A stretch of DNA of 64,000 nt from Ahniella sp. (GTDB lineage Bacteria; Pseudomonadota; Gammaproteobacteria; Xanthomonadales; Ahniellaceae), in the NCBI GenBank assembly GCA_016712105.1, contig JADJRU010000051.1, positions 62,001-126,000 of the forward strand, written 5' to 3'. Made by a program: the position numbers and the translations under genes. This document shows, in pieces, positions 54,182 to 64,000 of the stretch. The notes under the pieces are model-generated. The model did no database searches, was not told the origin of the DNA, and saw only the letters and a program-made list of their open reading frames with translations. Within the stretch, counting starts at the first letter, position 1, and each line of letters starts with the position of its first letter.

Positions 54182-56557
54182 TCAGAACTCTTGCGAGAAC
54201 CGGACGCCGAACGTACGTGGCTGGTTGACCGTGATGTAACGCTGTTCGCCGCAGACGGTTTCCGGGCACTGCACGAACCGCGAGAACTGGGCCACTTCGT
54301 CCGTTGCGTTGCGCAGGAAGAAGTCGATCTTCATGTCGTTCCAGCGGAAGCCGGCCGACAGGTCGAGCGTCGTGTAGGACGGCAGGCGGCCCAGGATGTT
54401 GCGTTCCTCGATGCGCAGGTCGGATTCGCGGTCGCCTTCATGCACGATGGTGGCCATGAAGTACGGTTCGCGTTCCGTGTCCCAGGTGTAACGTGCGGAC
54501 ACGTTGCCCTTGAACTCGGCCGAGATCGGCAGACGCGTGCCGGCCGGCGCTTCGGGATCGGCGCAGACCGACACCGGGTTGCCGAACTCATCCGTGAAGC
54601 CGCAATAGTTCTCGGACAGTTCGGCGTCGAGGATCGAGATTCCGCCGCTCAGGCGCAGGTTGTAGGACGCCGCCCAGACCAAGTCCGATTCCAGACCGCG
54701 AATGCGGGCCTGGTTGGCGTTCTTGATTTCGGTCAGGCCGTTCAAGCCAAGCAGCGAGAACTGGAAGTCTTCCCAGTCTTCCTGGAATACGGCACCGTTC
54801 CACGTGACCGTGTTGTCGGCCCATGAGGTTTTCCAGCCCAGTTCCGTGTTGGTCAGGAAGTCCGACACATACGGTGGCAGCGTGCCGCGACGGTTGATGC
54901 CGCCCGGACGATACCCTTCCGACCACGTGCCATAGATCATCTTGTCCGGCAGGAACTGCCAGGTCAGGTTGAAGCGGCCGAGCCAGTCGTCTTCTTCCGT
55001 GCCCTTGTCCAGATTGACGCAAGGTGCGCCGTTAAAATCGGTCTGGTCAAAACACGCAGCCTCGCCCGTGCCGGAGCTGTAACCAGCGCCAAATCCGAAG
55101 AAGCCCTTCAGCGTATTCTCGGCCTTGAAGAAGCGCGCGCCGACAGTAGCGGTGAGCGTTTCCGTCAGGTCGTACGACATTTCACCGAACAGCGCTTCGT
55201 CGTGATCCTGGCGAACCTGTTTCGTCAGCCAGATCGTGTCTTCCCAGCCCGGAACGGAAATCGCTTCGGCCAGATTGTCGATGCGGTAACGCTGCTGGAT
55301 GTCATGCGACTGTTGCTGCCAGAACGTGCCGACGACAAAACGGAAGCGTTCGTCGGAAGGCGAGGCCAGGCGGATTTCGTGGCTGCGCTTCTTGAAGCGG
55401 TCTTCGGCCTGGATGTACTGCGCCGGATTCACCAGGTCGCCGTTGTCGTCGACGAAGTACGTGCCGTAACCGAACAGCGTGTCGTACCAGAAGCCGTAGT
55501 CGGAGTAATCGGTTTCCGACTCGATGGCACGCTTGAGGTGTGCAGACGCGTACGTCAGATCGAAGTGGCCGATACGACCCTGGACGGTCAACGCGGAATG
55601 GATCCAGTCGTCGTCGGCCTTTTCCGGATAACCGTGCGAAATGTTCAGTTCGCCAAGGCCTTCGTCATAGGCGAACAGGCCGTTCTGCCGCCGACGCTGG
55701 GCAATGATCGAGGGACTGATCGACCAGTCTTCATTGAAGTCGAGCTTCAGTGCGGCGCGGGCGCCGGACGTCTGCACGTTGTTGTAGTCGTCCTCGACAA
55801 AGCCGGCATTGTTGCCGACGATGCCCGAGCTCGGGTACGTGCGCTCGCCGTAGATGTTGTCGATGTACCCGGCGTCTTCCTTCGTCCAGCCGACCAGACG
55901 AATCGCCAGGTTTTCATTGACCGGCAAGTTCAGGTAACCCTCGCCGACATGGCCAAAACCGCCTGCGCTGATCTTGTTGGCTTCGAGACCATAACCGGCC
56001 GCGAATGCCGAGGCATCCGGCTTGTTCGTGATCACGCGGATCGTGCCGGCCTGCGAGCTGGCGCCATAAAGCGTGCCCTGAGGACCTGCGAGTGCTTCCA
56101 CGCGCTCGATGTCGTAGATATGGACGTCGAGTGCGCCGGTGATCGTGGTGATCGGCTGTTCGTCGAGGTACATGCCCACGCTGGGCTGCGGGCCGGAATG
56201 GTTGCCGTTTTCGCCGTTTGCCACACCGCGCATGTACACACGCGTGAAGCCGGGGCCACCGCTGTCGATCGAGACGCTCGGCAACAGGACGGCGATGTCG
56301 TCGAAGTCACCGACGTTCATCTCTTCCAGCGCCTCGGTACCGAGCACCTGCATGCTGATCGGCACTTCCTGCAGATTTTCCGTGCGCTTCTGGGCGGTTA
56401 CGGTGATCGCTTCGAGGACGGATTCGTCCTTGCGCTCTTCGTCTGCCGGGGCCGCTTCATCCTGCGCGAAGGCGAACCCGCTGAACGCCAGCCAGATGGC
56501 GGCGGCCAAGGGTGCGCGCCCGAGCGCGGACAGTCCTTGCTGCTTAGCTTTCCTCAT
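54182..56557 (-). CDS. TonB-dependent outer-membrane receptor
   Basis: A 791-residue outer-membrane transporter with a signal peptide (FSGFAFAQ), a TonB box region with EAITVTAQKR, and a plug domain (VPISMQVLGTEALEEMNV, VSIDSGGPGFTRVYMRGVA, GMYLDEQPI, RVEALAGPQGTLYGASSQAG). The 22-strand barrel follows, ending in the C-terminal aromatic signature RTFGVRFSQEF. The plug resembles the sphingomonad/Xanthomonadales receptors with GTLYGAGTxAGxIRxIT-like motifs rather than siderophore receptors. The ATG (56555-56557) lies inside the 3' end of the sulfotransferase gene, with AGGAG eight bases before it. The substrate is unknown. Confidence 0.93.
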   Translation of the reverse strand: MRKAKQQGLSALGRAPLAAAIWLAFSGFAFAQDEAAPADEERKDESVLEAITVTAQKRTENLQEVPISMQVLGTEALEEMNVGDFDDIAVLLPSVSIDSGGPGFTRVYMRGVANGENGNHSGPQPSVGMYLDEQPITTITGALDVHIYDIERVEALAGPQGTLYGASSQAGTIRVITNKPDASAFAAGYGLEANKISAGGFGHVGEGYLNLPVNENLAIRLVGWTKEDAGYIDNIYGERTYPSSGIVGNNAGFVEDDYNNVQTSGARAALKLDFNEDWSISPSIIAQRRRQNGLFAYDEGLGELNISHGYPEKADDDWIHSALTVQGRIGHFDLTYASAHLKRAIESETDYSDYGFWYDTLFGYGTYFVDDNGDLVNPAQYIQAEDRFKKRSHEIRLASPSDERFRFVVGTFWQQQSHDIQQRYRIDNLAEAISVPGWEDTIWLTKQVRQDHDEALFGEMSYDLTETLTATVGARFFKAENTLKGFFGFGAGYSSGTGEAACFDQTDFNGAPCVNLDKGTEEDDWLGRFNLTWQFLPDKMIYGTWSEGYRPGGINRRGTLPPYVSDFLTNTELGWKTSWADNTVTWNGAVFQEDWEDFQFSLLGLNGLTEIKNANQARIRGLESDLVWAASYNLRLSGGISILDAELSENYCGFTDEFGNPVSVCADPEAPAGTRLPISAEFKGNVSARYTWDTEREPYFMATIVHEGDRESDLRIEERNILGRLPSYTTLDLSAGFRWNDMKIDFFLRNATDEVAQFSRFVQCPETVCGEQRYITVNQPRTFGVRFSQEF

Positions 56558-58628
56558 CTCCAGTTTCTCCTGGGTAAGTTGTTGGCGTATCGGGGTCGTG
56601 CTCCTTGCGGGTGCAGGGAGGGACCCCGGGATAGTGCTCCAGCACCGGGCCGAGCGCCAGTTTCAGCGGTTCGAGCCAGGGTTCGTAATGGCGCCAGTGA
56701 TCGACGCCATCACGATAAATCGGTTTGCGGACTTGCTCCGAGCTTGCCGTGCGCACCGGGCGGTCGTTCTCGAAGAAGCGCAGGCAGCCTGCTTCGAACG
56801 GCAGGCCGCAGTAATCCAGCAGCGCATGAACTTCGGCTTCGGTGTTCTCGACCATTTGTTCGTAGACGACCCGATGCACACGCCCGGGCAGCACCTCGTC
56901 GAAGTGCGCCATCAGCGCGACGTAGTCGGCGTAATACCGGCCCAGATCTTCGAGCCCGTAGCTGAAGTTCTGGCCGCGCGCGAAGTACTGCTTGAAGCCT
57001 GAAAAACAGCACCCCATCGCGCTGCGGCGCGCATCGATGATCTTGGCATTCGGGAGGATGGCGTGGATCAACCCGATATGGCGAAAATTGTTCGGCATCT
57101 TGTCGATGAAGAGGGGCCGGCCCTGTTTGCGCTGGATGCGGGTGCGATCCAGATACAGCGCGCCGAGCGCGGCGAGTTCATCGGCTGGCAGCGTGGCCAG
57201 CAAGGCATGGTAGGAATCAAGGCCTGCAGCGGCCGCGCGTTCACGCAGGCTGCGCGTGATCGAAATGATCTCGGGCAGTTCCATCGTGCCTTCGACCTGA
57301 CTGTGGCTCGACAGGATCTGCTCGATCAGCGTTGAACCGGAGCGTGGCAAGCCGAGGATGAAGATCGGGTCGGGGGATGGATCACCTACCCCAAGGCGTG
57401 ATTCAAAAAACGCTTTCGTGAATACCTGCTTCGAGCGGCGCACGCGCGCACTGGCATCGTCGGCCTGATACGGCACCATCTCGCGGCGCAAGGCGTTGCC
57501 ATGGGCGTAATGCTGGAACGATTCCTCAAACTTCGACTCGTCCTCCAGCGCCTTGCCCAGCGCAAACTCGAACTGGGCGAGTTGATCCTTCGCCAGATCG
57601 GTACGCTCCAGTTGTTTGCGCATCAGAGCGATGTCGTCGGCATCAAAGCGGAAGGTCTTGAGGTTCGCGAGGCTCCACCAGGCTTCACCAAATCCCGGGT
57701 CGATGCTGATGGCGTGACGATAGGCTGTAATCGAATCCTGCTGACGCCCGGCCGTTTTCAGCGCATGCCCGTGGCTCAATGCCAGCTTGGCCTGGTCGGG
57801 AAACTGCTCGATCAAGCCGGCATACAAAGCCAGCGCCGTCTGATAGTCACCGGTTCGGCACAACACGGCCGCCTTGAGATTCCGCGCGCTGGCGTTTTCG
57901 GGATCCACACGCAGCAGCGTATCGAGTTGCACCAGCGCCGCTTCCGGCTTGTTGTTCCGGTGCAGCATCATCGCGAACTGCTGGCGTGCCGAATGGAAAT
58001 CCGGCACCAGTACGAGGCAACGTGCGAGCAAATGTTCGGCATCCTCGTGGCGACCAAGGCGTGCAGCGACTTCGGCCATCATGCGGATGGCCGCAATGTC
58101 GGTCGGCGTTTTGAACAGGCGCTCGCGCAGCGCACGTTCGGCCTGGGGAATCCGGTTGGCGACGAGCGCATCGGCTGCCGCCATCAACTCGGGGTCTCGT
58201 GCCGAATGTCGCAGGTGACGGGCGAGTGCCTGTTCGGCTGCGGAATCGTCACCGGCAGCCTGGAAGTGGTCGGCCAGCGCCAGCCATGCGCCCGGCAAGG
58301 CCGGTTCCAGATCGACGGCGCGTTGCAAGGCGCGGCCAGCAATATCGCCCTTGCCGAGTCGCCCCGCGATACGGCCCCACTCCAGCCAGACCGCAGCCGA
58401 GCGCGGGTAACGTTGCCGCAGTGGATCAATTACCGTTCGCGCCGATTCGGCTTTGCCGCTCAAACGCAGCGCGCTGGCGAGCAACAGCTGGGCGTCGGCC
58501 TGATCGGGCACCGCTTTCAGGATCTCGCGCGCTTGCGCTTCCGCCAGAGCCGGTTGCCGATGCAGGAGTTGGCGCGCATGCGCGATCGCCTGATTCAGCG
58601 AGCCGGTCGGGGCGGTTTCGACGTTCAT
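56544..58628 (-). CDS. TPR-repeat sulfotransferase
   Basis: A 694-residue two-part protein. Residues 1-400 form about ten TPR-like helical pairs (AIAHARQLLHRQPALAEAQA, ALARHLRHSARDPELMAAAD, AYRHAISIDPGFGEAWWSLA). From about 420 a PAPS-dependent sulfotransferase follows: the 5'-phosphosulfate loop FILGLPRSGST, LIEQILSSHSQVEG, FIDKMPNNFRHIGLIHAIL, ARRSAMGCCFSGFKQYFARG, and VVYEQMVENTEAEVHALLDY. The Arg and Ser of the 3'-phosphate site are in DARRSAMG. This group is common in marine and Xanthomonadales genomes, often near TonB receptors as here, where its end overlaps the receptor start by 14 bases. The acceptor is not known. Confidence 0.9.
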   Translation of the reverse strand: MNVETAPTGSLNQAIAHARQLLHRQPALAEAQAREILKAVPDQADAQLLLASALRLSGKAESARTVIDPLRQRYPRSAAVWLEWGRIAGRLGKGDIAGRALQRAVDLEPALPGAWLALADHFQAAGDDSAAEQALARHLRHSARDPELMAAADALVANRIPQAERALRERLFKTPTDIAAIRMMAEVAARLGRHEDAEHLLARCLVLVPDFHSARQQFAMMLHRNNKPEAALVQLDTLLRVDPENASARNLKAAVLCRTGDYQTALALYAGLIEQFPDQAKLALSHGHALKTAGRQQDSITAYRHAISIDPGFGEAWWSLANLKTFRFDADDIALMRKQLERTDLAKDQLAQFEFALGKALEDESKFEESFQHYAHGNALRREMVPYQADDASARVRRSKQVFTKAFFESRLGVGDPSPDPIFILGLPRSGSTLIEQILSSHSQVEGTMELPEIISITRSLRERAAAAGLDSYHALLATLPADELAALGALYLDRTRIQRKQGRPLFIDKMPNNFRHIGLIHAILPNAKIIDARRSAMGCCFSGFKQYFARGQNFSYGLEDLGRYYADYVALMAHFDEVLPGRVHRVVYEQMVENTEAEVHALLDYCGLPFEAGCLRFFENDRPVRTASSEQVRKPIYRDGVDHWRHYEPWLEPLKLALGPVLEHYPGVPPCTRKEHDPDTPTTYPGETGDEES

Positions 58629-58793
58629 CGGCAGGCCAGATCCGGCAAGGCGGACCAGGGCGCGGAATCGAACGGCGCGGGTTTGAAAAGGGCAACCATC
58701 ACGGAGCGGCTCAAGGTGTTAATTCTTTGTGAAGAACACCATATGGTCGCAAGCCTGTCAATCGTTAAGCCTGACCCCGTTCCAGCCGATGGA

Positions 58794-61700
58794 TCAACCC
58801 TGCCAGCGGGCCGGATCGAGGTCCCTCAGCGGTTTCGGCTCGCTGAACAGGAATCCCTGGGCATATTCGCAGCGGAACGCCCGCAGGAACGCCAGATCGA
58901 GCTTGTTTTCCACCCCTTCGGCGACAATCGCCAGCCCCAGGTTGTGGCCGAGTGCGATCACCGATCGGCAGATGGCAGCGCTCTCCTCGTTGTCGCTGAG
59001 GCCGGACACGAAACTCTTGTCGATCTTGAGCTTCTGGACCGGAAAGCGCTTCAGGTAGGCAAGCGAGGAGTATCCGGTGCCAAAGTCGTCGACCGCCAGG
59101 CTCAGCCCCAAGGCCCGCAGGCGTTGCATGATCTCGATGGCATCTTCGTGGTCGTGCATCAGCACGGTTTCGGTGAGCTCGAGAATCAGTTGCTCGGCCT
59201 TGAGCCCGTGCCGGCTGAGCCCTCGTTCCAGACGGCCGACGAGTTCCTGGTCGCGGAACTGGGCCAGGGACAGGTTGATGGACAGCTTCACTTCCAGACC
59301 ATGCTGGCGCTGCCATTCCGCCAGTTCGGCGCAAGCTCGGCTGATCACCCAGTCGCCGATTGGCACGATCAGGCCGGATTGTTCGGCCAGCGGGATGAAC
59401 TTGTCCGGCATGACCAGCCCGTGTTCCGGGTGGCTCCAGCGCAGCAGCGCCTCGAACCCGTAAAGAGTGCCGTGTTCGGCGCTGACGACCGGCTGGTAAT
59501 GCAGTTCGAAGGAGCCCTCGCGCACCGCCGTGGTGAGCTCGTCGAGCAAGGTCTTGCGCTCGATCAGCGCGGCATGCAGTGCCTTCGTGAAGAACCGGTA
59601 GGTGTTCCGGCCCTCGGCCTTGGCGTGGTACATCGCCAGGTCGACCTTGCGCAGCAGTTCGTCAGCGCTGTCGTCATCGATCGGGCACAGGGCAATGCCG
59701 ATGCTGCCGCCGATCTGGACCTTTTGCCCCGACAGCTCGAACGGCCGAGCCAGATCCTCGATCGCTTTTGCGGCGATGATCGCGGCCTTCGTCGGGTCGT
59801 CGAGATTCGGCAGCAACAGCGCGAACTCGTCGCCGCCCAGCCGCGCCACGGTGTCGCCGCGGCGCACACAGAGCAGCAATCGTTCGGCGACCGCACGCAG
59901 CAATTGGTCGCCGGCTTCGTGCCCCAGGCTGTCGTTCGCCAGTTTGAAATGGTCGAGGTCCAGGAACAGCAGTGCCATCAGGGTACCGTCCATCTGGCAG
60001 CGCTCGACCGCACGGGTCAGTCGATCGCGGAACAACGCACGATTCGGCAACCCGGTCAGTACATCGTGGGTGGCCAGCATGCGCACTTGCTCTTCGTTAC
60101 GCAGTCGCTCGGTCACGTCTCGTACTTGAACGTTGTAACGACCGAACTTCGGGCCGCGCCAATAGCTGACCGAAACTTCCGCAGGAAACGCCGAGCCATC
60201 GTTTCGGATTGCACTCAGTTGGCGCACCTGGCTCGCGGCCCGACTGCCGACATCGGGTGCATGGTCGGGCTGGAATTCGGTGCGCGGATCCCAGGCCATC
60301 AGCCGCTCGAATGGAAGTTGTGCCCAGTCCGACTCGGCATATCCGAAGATCTGGTCGCTGGAGCGGTTGGCACCCACCACCAAGCCTGCATCGTCAACCT
60401 GAATCAGCGCGTCATGCGCCAACTCGGTGACCGCGCGGAACTGTTCCGCCGCCGCTTCCGCCGCCTCGCCACTGGCCACGATCCGGTCTGCATATTCATT
60501 GATCTGGCAGGCGAGCAAGCCAATTTCGTCGGTGCTTTCCACACTGACATGCTGACCGCGCTCGGGCGCACTGGCGGTATTCAGTTGATCCGCCAGTTTC
60601 TGGATGGGTTCGACCAGCATCGCGCGGAGCATCCAGGCCGCCAATCCCATCACCGCAACAATGGCCAGCACCAGGGCGGTTCCCACGCGACGCATGATGG
60701 TGAACACCGATTCCCGGACAAGCCGCTCCGGCTGCACCACCACCAACTGCCAGTTCGAAGTTGGCTGAATCAAATGGGTCAACAAGGCTTCTTCGCCGAG
60801 AAGCGGGTCCCGCGCAACCGTAATCTGTCGCAAGTAGGCGGGATGCCCGTCAGGCGCCCGCAATTGCATGGCGATCCGAGTGGCCTCTTCAGCCTCGATG
60901 TTGGTGGTCGCTTCGTCGATCAGTGCAGCCAGTTCCCGGGTCGCCGTATCAGGAGCAATTTTCAGGGGCTCCGCAAGCCAATCCGACATCGGCTGGAACT
61001 CGGCGTGGCTGCCCGCAAACGAGGTCAGGGCATCGACCGGTTTCGGCAAGAGCACGGGTGCCGAGCCATCGGGTGCCGACGGAGTCGTTATGAGAAGACC
61101 ATTCCGGTCCAACGCAAACGCATAACCCTGGAACACTTTTGACTGCGCTGCCAGAAACGTCTGAAGCCCTGAGAGTTTGACGTCGACGGTGCTGACCCCG
61201 CTGAAACGTCCTTCCGAATGCATCGGCATGCTGCACGTGACCATCGCCTCGGCGCTGTAGGGATCACGATAGGACCTCGACCAATAACACTCGCCAGTCT
61301 TCTGGAACCGGGCGGGGACATACCATTCTTCGTGGTGATAACCCGGGCCGTCGGGTGCGTTGTAGTCGTCGAAGTAGTTGAGCGATCCATCGGCGGCACG
61401 GCCCCAGAAAAAGCTCCGTCGTTCGAGCTTGGGGTCGAATGCGTATGGTTCGGGCCAGACCCCGCCACCGGCAATCAGGTTCGACTGGCCGTCCAGGTTG
61501 ATGACAGCCGGCAACAGTGATTTCCACAACACCACGTCGTCTTTCGGCAACGCCTCGCCCAGTTTGCCCATTGCGGCGGCCAGACCCTCGGCAACCGCCA
61601 ATTCGCGGTTCATTTCACTGGCCAGCTGTTCGGCATTGATCTTGGCAACGGCCCGCTCGCGGGCCAGAAGCAGCTCATAACCGCGCGCGTACAGGACCAG

Positions 61701-61805
61701 CAATACGGCCGCCAGCATGGCCGCCAGCACCACCAGCAGCCCGAGCATCAGCTTCGCACGCAGGCTGCGATGGAAGGGGACGCGTAATGGCTGGATTTCG
61801 GGCAT
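58794..61805 (-). CDS. dual GGDEF-EAL c-di-GMP protein with Cache, HAMP and PAS domains
   Basis: A 1003-residue inner-membrane sensor. A first membrane helix (LMLGLLVVLAAMLAAVLLVLY) is followed by a periplasmic Cache domain to about residue 385, a second helix, HAMP (LVEPIQKLADQLNTAS), PAS (HDALIQVDDAGLVVGANRSS), GGDEF with intact motif (RLGGDEFALLL) and inhibitory site RRGD, then EAL with YGFEALLRWSHPEHG, LELTETVLMHD, DDFGTGYSSLAYLKRF and KIDKSFV. Both catalytic motifs look complete, so both activities are possible. The ATG at 61803-61805 has an AAGGATCG site; the longer upstream frame has none. Confidence 0.92.
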   Translation of the reverse strand: MPEIQPLRVPFHRSLRAKLMLGLLVVLAAMLAAVLLVLYARGYELLLARERAVAKINAEQLASEMNRELAVAEGLAAAMGKLGEALPKDDVVLWKSLLPAVINLDGQSNLIAGGGVWPEPYAFDPKLERRSFFWGRAADGSLNYFDDYNAPDGPGYHHEEWYVPARFQKTGECYWSRSYRDPYSAEAMVTCSMPMHSEGRFSGVSTVDVKLSGLQTFLAAQSKVFQGYAFALDRNGLLITTPSAPDGSAPVLLPKPVDALTSFAGSHAEFQPMSDWLAEPLKIAPDTATRELAALIDEATTNIEAEEATRIAMQLRAPDGHPAYLRQITVARDPLLGEEALLTHLIQPTSNWQLVVVQPERLVRESVFTIMRRVGTALVLAIVAVMGLAAWMLRAMLVEPIQKLADQLNTASAPERGQHVSVESTDEIGLLACQINEYADRIVASGEAAEAAAEQFRAVTELAHDALIQVDDAGLVVGANRSSDQIFGYAESDWAQLPFERLMAWDPRTEFQPDHAPDVGSRAASQVRQLSAIRNDGSAFPAEVSVSYWRGPKFGRYNVQVRDVTERLRNEEQVRMLATHDVLTGLPNRALFRDRLTRAVERCQMDGTLMALLFLDLDHFKLANDSLGHEAGDQLLRAVAERLLLCVRRGDTVARLGGDEFALLLPNLDDPTKAAIIAAKAIEDLARPFELSGQKVQIGGSIGIALCPIDDDSADELLRKVDLAMYHAKAEGRNTYRFFTKALHAALIERKTLLDELTTAVREGSFELHYQPVVSAEHGTLYGFEALLRWSHPEHGLVMPDKFIPLAEQSGLIVPIGDWVISRACAELAEWQRQHGLEVKLSINLSLAQFRDQELVGRLERGLSRHGLKAEQLILELTETVLMHDHEDAIEIMQRLRALGLSLAVDDFGTGYSSLAYLKRFPVQKLKIDKSFVSGLSDNEESAAICRSVIALGHNLGLAIVAEGVENKLDLAFLRAFRCEYAQGFLFSEPKPLRDLDPARWQG

Positions 61806-62140
61806 ACATCGATCCTTGATCAAATCCACGACGTGCGCCGCTTGCGCCCCAGATGACACGCAAAAATGTACCAAACAAAAGGCTCCGCCGAGTCCAATTG
61901 ATGGTCCCGGAGGAGCCCCTGTCCGCATCATCCGGGTGGATCCGGAGTGCGCCAACGCCATACGCCTGAAAGCTCGCATGACGGCGATGGGAATGCAACG
62001 GTTCCGGAGGCAGCGCCGAACGGACTGATCGCCTGCGGGAGCCGGGAATGGCCGTGATCGGGCGTGGAACGGGGCCTGAACGCGGTTCTTCAACACGCTG
62101 ATATATATTCGGGGCACCCACAGATTACGGTTGACGAATC
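61806..62140. other. divergent regulatory region between the GGDEF-EAL gene and maeB
   Basis: About 335 bp. The maeB side has a -10-like TATATT (about 62104-62109) with no ideal -35. The middle holds an imperfect GGCTCC..GGAGCC inverted repeat (about 61890-61918). I see no gene. Confidence 0.4.
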
Positions 62141-64000
62141 ATGTCCCTGTCCGACGAACTCAAGAAACAAGCCCTCGACTACCACCGCCAACATCCGCCG
62201 GGCAAGATCAAGGTCACTGCGACCAAGTCCATGGTGACCCAGAAAGACCTGTCCCTGGCGTATTCGCCGGGTGTGGCGGCGGCCTGCGAGGAGATCGTGC
62301 GCGACCCCAGCACGGCCAGCCTCTACACATCACGGGCCAATCTGGTAGCGGTCATTTCGAACGGCACAGCGGTGCTGGGCCTCGGCCCGATCGGTGCGCT
62401 GGCCTCGAAGCCGGTCATGGAAGGGAAGGGCGTACTCTTCCAGAAGTTCGCCGGTATCGATGTGTTCGATCTCGAAATCGACGAACGCGACCCGGACAAG
62501 CTCGTCGACACCATTGCCTCGCTGGAGCCGACATTCGGCGGCATCAACCTGGAGGACATCAAGGCGCCCGAGTGTTTCTACATCGAGAAGAAACTCCGCG
62601 AGCGCGTCAAGATTCCGGTGTTCCATGACGACCAGCACGGCACTGCGATCATCGTCGGTGCGGCGGTCATGAACGCACTTGAAATCGTGGGCAAGAAAAT
62701 CGAGAACGTCCGTCTGGCCGCTTCCGGTGCCGGTGCGGCAGGTATCGCTTGCCTGGACATGCTGGTGGCTCTCGGCATGCGCAAGGAGAACATTCTGGTC
62801 GTCGATCGGAATGGTGTGGTGTTCACCGGTCGCGCCGAGGACATGGATGCCGACAAGCAGCGTTACGCGAGGGATACCGACAAGCGCACACTGGCTGACA
62901 TCGTGTCCGGCGCAGACATCTTCCTTGGCCTGAGTGCGAAGGATGTCCTGAAGGCTGAGATGGTCAAGACCATGGCCGACAAGCCGGTGATCCTGGCGCT
63001 GGCCAATCCGAATCCGGAAATCCTGCCCGAGGACGCGAAGAAGCGTCCGTCCCGACTGCATCATCGCCACCGGCCGCAGTGACTACCCGAACCAGGTCAA
63101 CAACGCCCTGTGTTTCCCGTACATCTTCCGGGGCGCACTTGATGTGGGCGCCACCACGATCAACGAGGCGATGAAGCTCGCGTGTGTGCATGCGATCGCC
63201 GCATTGGCCCGACGTGAAGCGTCGGATGTGGCCGCTGCCGCCTACGGTGGCAAGGCGGTCAGTTTTGGTCCTGAGTATCTGATCCCGCAGCCTTTCGATC
63301 CGCGCCTGATCGTGGAGTTGGCGCCGGCCGTGGCCAAGGCGGCCATGGATTCCGGTATCGCCACGCGGCCGCTGGCCGACCTCAAGGCGTACAAGGAAAA
63401 ACTGCAGCAGTTCATCTTCCGCACCGGTCTGCTGATGAAGCCGATTTTCGAGCGTGCGCGCTCGGAACCGAAACGTGTGGCGTTTGCCGAAGGTGAAGAA
63501 GAGACCGTGTTGCGCGCCGTGCAGACCATTGTCGATGAAGGTCTGGCCAAACCGATCCTGATCGGTCGGCCTGCCGTCATCGAACGTCGCGTGCAAAAGC
63601 TCGGATTGCGACTGGTGGCCGGGCGCGACTATGAACTGACCAACATCGACGACGATCCGCGTTTCAATCGTTACTGGCAGGGTTATCACGAGAACATGCA
63701 GCGACGCGGTGTGACGCCGGATGGCGCCAAGGCGATCATGCGTTCACGTTCCACGGTCGTTGCCGCAACGATGGTCGAAACCGGCGAAGCCGATGCGCTG
63801 ATCTGCGGCCTCGTCGGGCGGTATCACCGCAAACTCAAGCATGTGCTGGACGTGATCCCCCTCGACAAGGGTGTGGAGTCCGTGGCGGCGCTGACTGCCG
63901 TCGCGAACGATCGCGGCACGTTCTTTTTCCTCGATACCCATGTGCAGGCCGATCCGACTGCGGAGCAACTCGCCGAGGCGACCTTGCAAGCCACTTATCG
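62141..64000 (+). CDS. maeB: NADP-dependent malic enzyme fused to phosphotransacetylase-like domain (partial, with one inserted base)
   Basis: MaeB decarboxylates malate to pyruvate with NADP+. The malic-enzyme domain is clear: [35 protein letters not shown] with the active-site Lys, [33 protein letters not shown], and the nucleotide loop [15 protein letters not shown]. At 63044 one inserted C breaks [13 protein letters not shown] from the continuation [20 protein letters not shown]. The frame then runs open to base 64000 through the phosphotransacetylase-like region ([32 protein letters not shown]). The 620 codons seen are short of the usual 760, because the window ends. Confidence 0.93.

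Noticed and set aside
55202..56965. Long plus-strand open frame opposite the TonB receptor
   Set aside because: Antisense shadow; the receptor on the minus strand has a signal peptide, plug and barrel signature.
57501..61142. A very long plus-strand open frame (over 1200 codons) across the sulfotransferase and GGDEF-EAL genes
   Set aside because: It is antisense to two clear genes with intact motifs and its translation has no recognisable domain; high GC content produces such frames.

Overview
The window looks like a chromosomal segment of a GC-rich gammaproteobacterium of the Xanthomonadales (Lysobacterales) type. The evidence is the ParE and GyrA protein style, a complete Entner-Doudoroff block zwf-pgl-edd-glk-eda, a TPR-sulfotransferase beside a TonB-dependent receptor, several large c-di-GMP enzymes, and many short palindromic dispersed repeats. 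I see no plasmid, phage or insertion-sequence genes and no CRISPR array. The taxonomic call is inference from gene content.

Layout. 1-8.4 kb: 5' part of parE, a secreted trypsin-like protease, a trimethylamine/histamine-dehydrogenase-like flavoenzyme, a two-component-propeller diguanylate cyclase and a DCC thiol protein. 8.6-14.1 kb: gyrA, a Deg-type protease and a degenerate protease chained by ATGA overlaps. 14-20 kb: glycosyltransferase, DUF1287 protein, membrane protein, phasin, a membrane/epimerase fusion and rhlE. 20-23.2 kb: FdhF/YdeP-like molybdoenzyme and fdhD. 23.2-27.6 kb: repeats, tRNA-Thr(CGT), metK, and a rho with a long disordered N-terminal repeat region. 28-30.3 kb: two tandem DUF3592-like membrane paralogues. 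30.5-35.2 kb: two unknown genes overlapping a secreted pectate-lyase-like protein, then an alcohol dehydrogenase and a LysR regulator. 35.4-43.7 kb (minus strand): zwf-pgl-edd-glk-eda followed after 9 nt by an ECF sigma factor, a Ser/Thr kinase and an unknown gene. 43.8-46.8 kb (minus strand): a compact cluster of a 61-residue proline-rich peptide, a 2OG-Fe(II) oxygenase with a PqqD/RRE-like N-terminus, a cupin-like protein and a small cupin. This is the best candidate for an undescribed peptide-modification system. 46.9-53.7 kb: a second propeller diguanylate cyclase, a Rossmann protein, a lipoprotein, a pseudouridine synthase and a secreted protein. 54-64 kb: TonB receptor, sulfotransferase, a Cache-HAMP-PAS-GGDEF-EAL protein and the 5' part of maeB.

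Sequence quality matters. About ten genes, including gyrA, zwf, edd and maeB, are broken by single-base indels, roughly 17 in total. In most, restoring one base per break gives a normal family sequence. I read most of these as consensus errors, not pseudogenes, and give coordinates across the breaks. Two regulatory signals stand out. A 25-bp near-identical palindromic site lies upstream of both the DCC gene and the membrane/epimerase gene. A family of TAG-headed palindromes supplies the stop codon of three genes.
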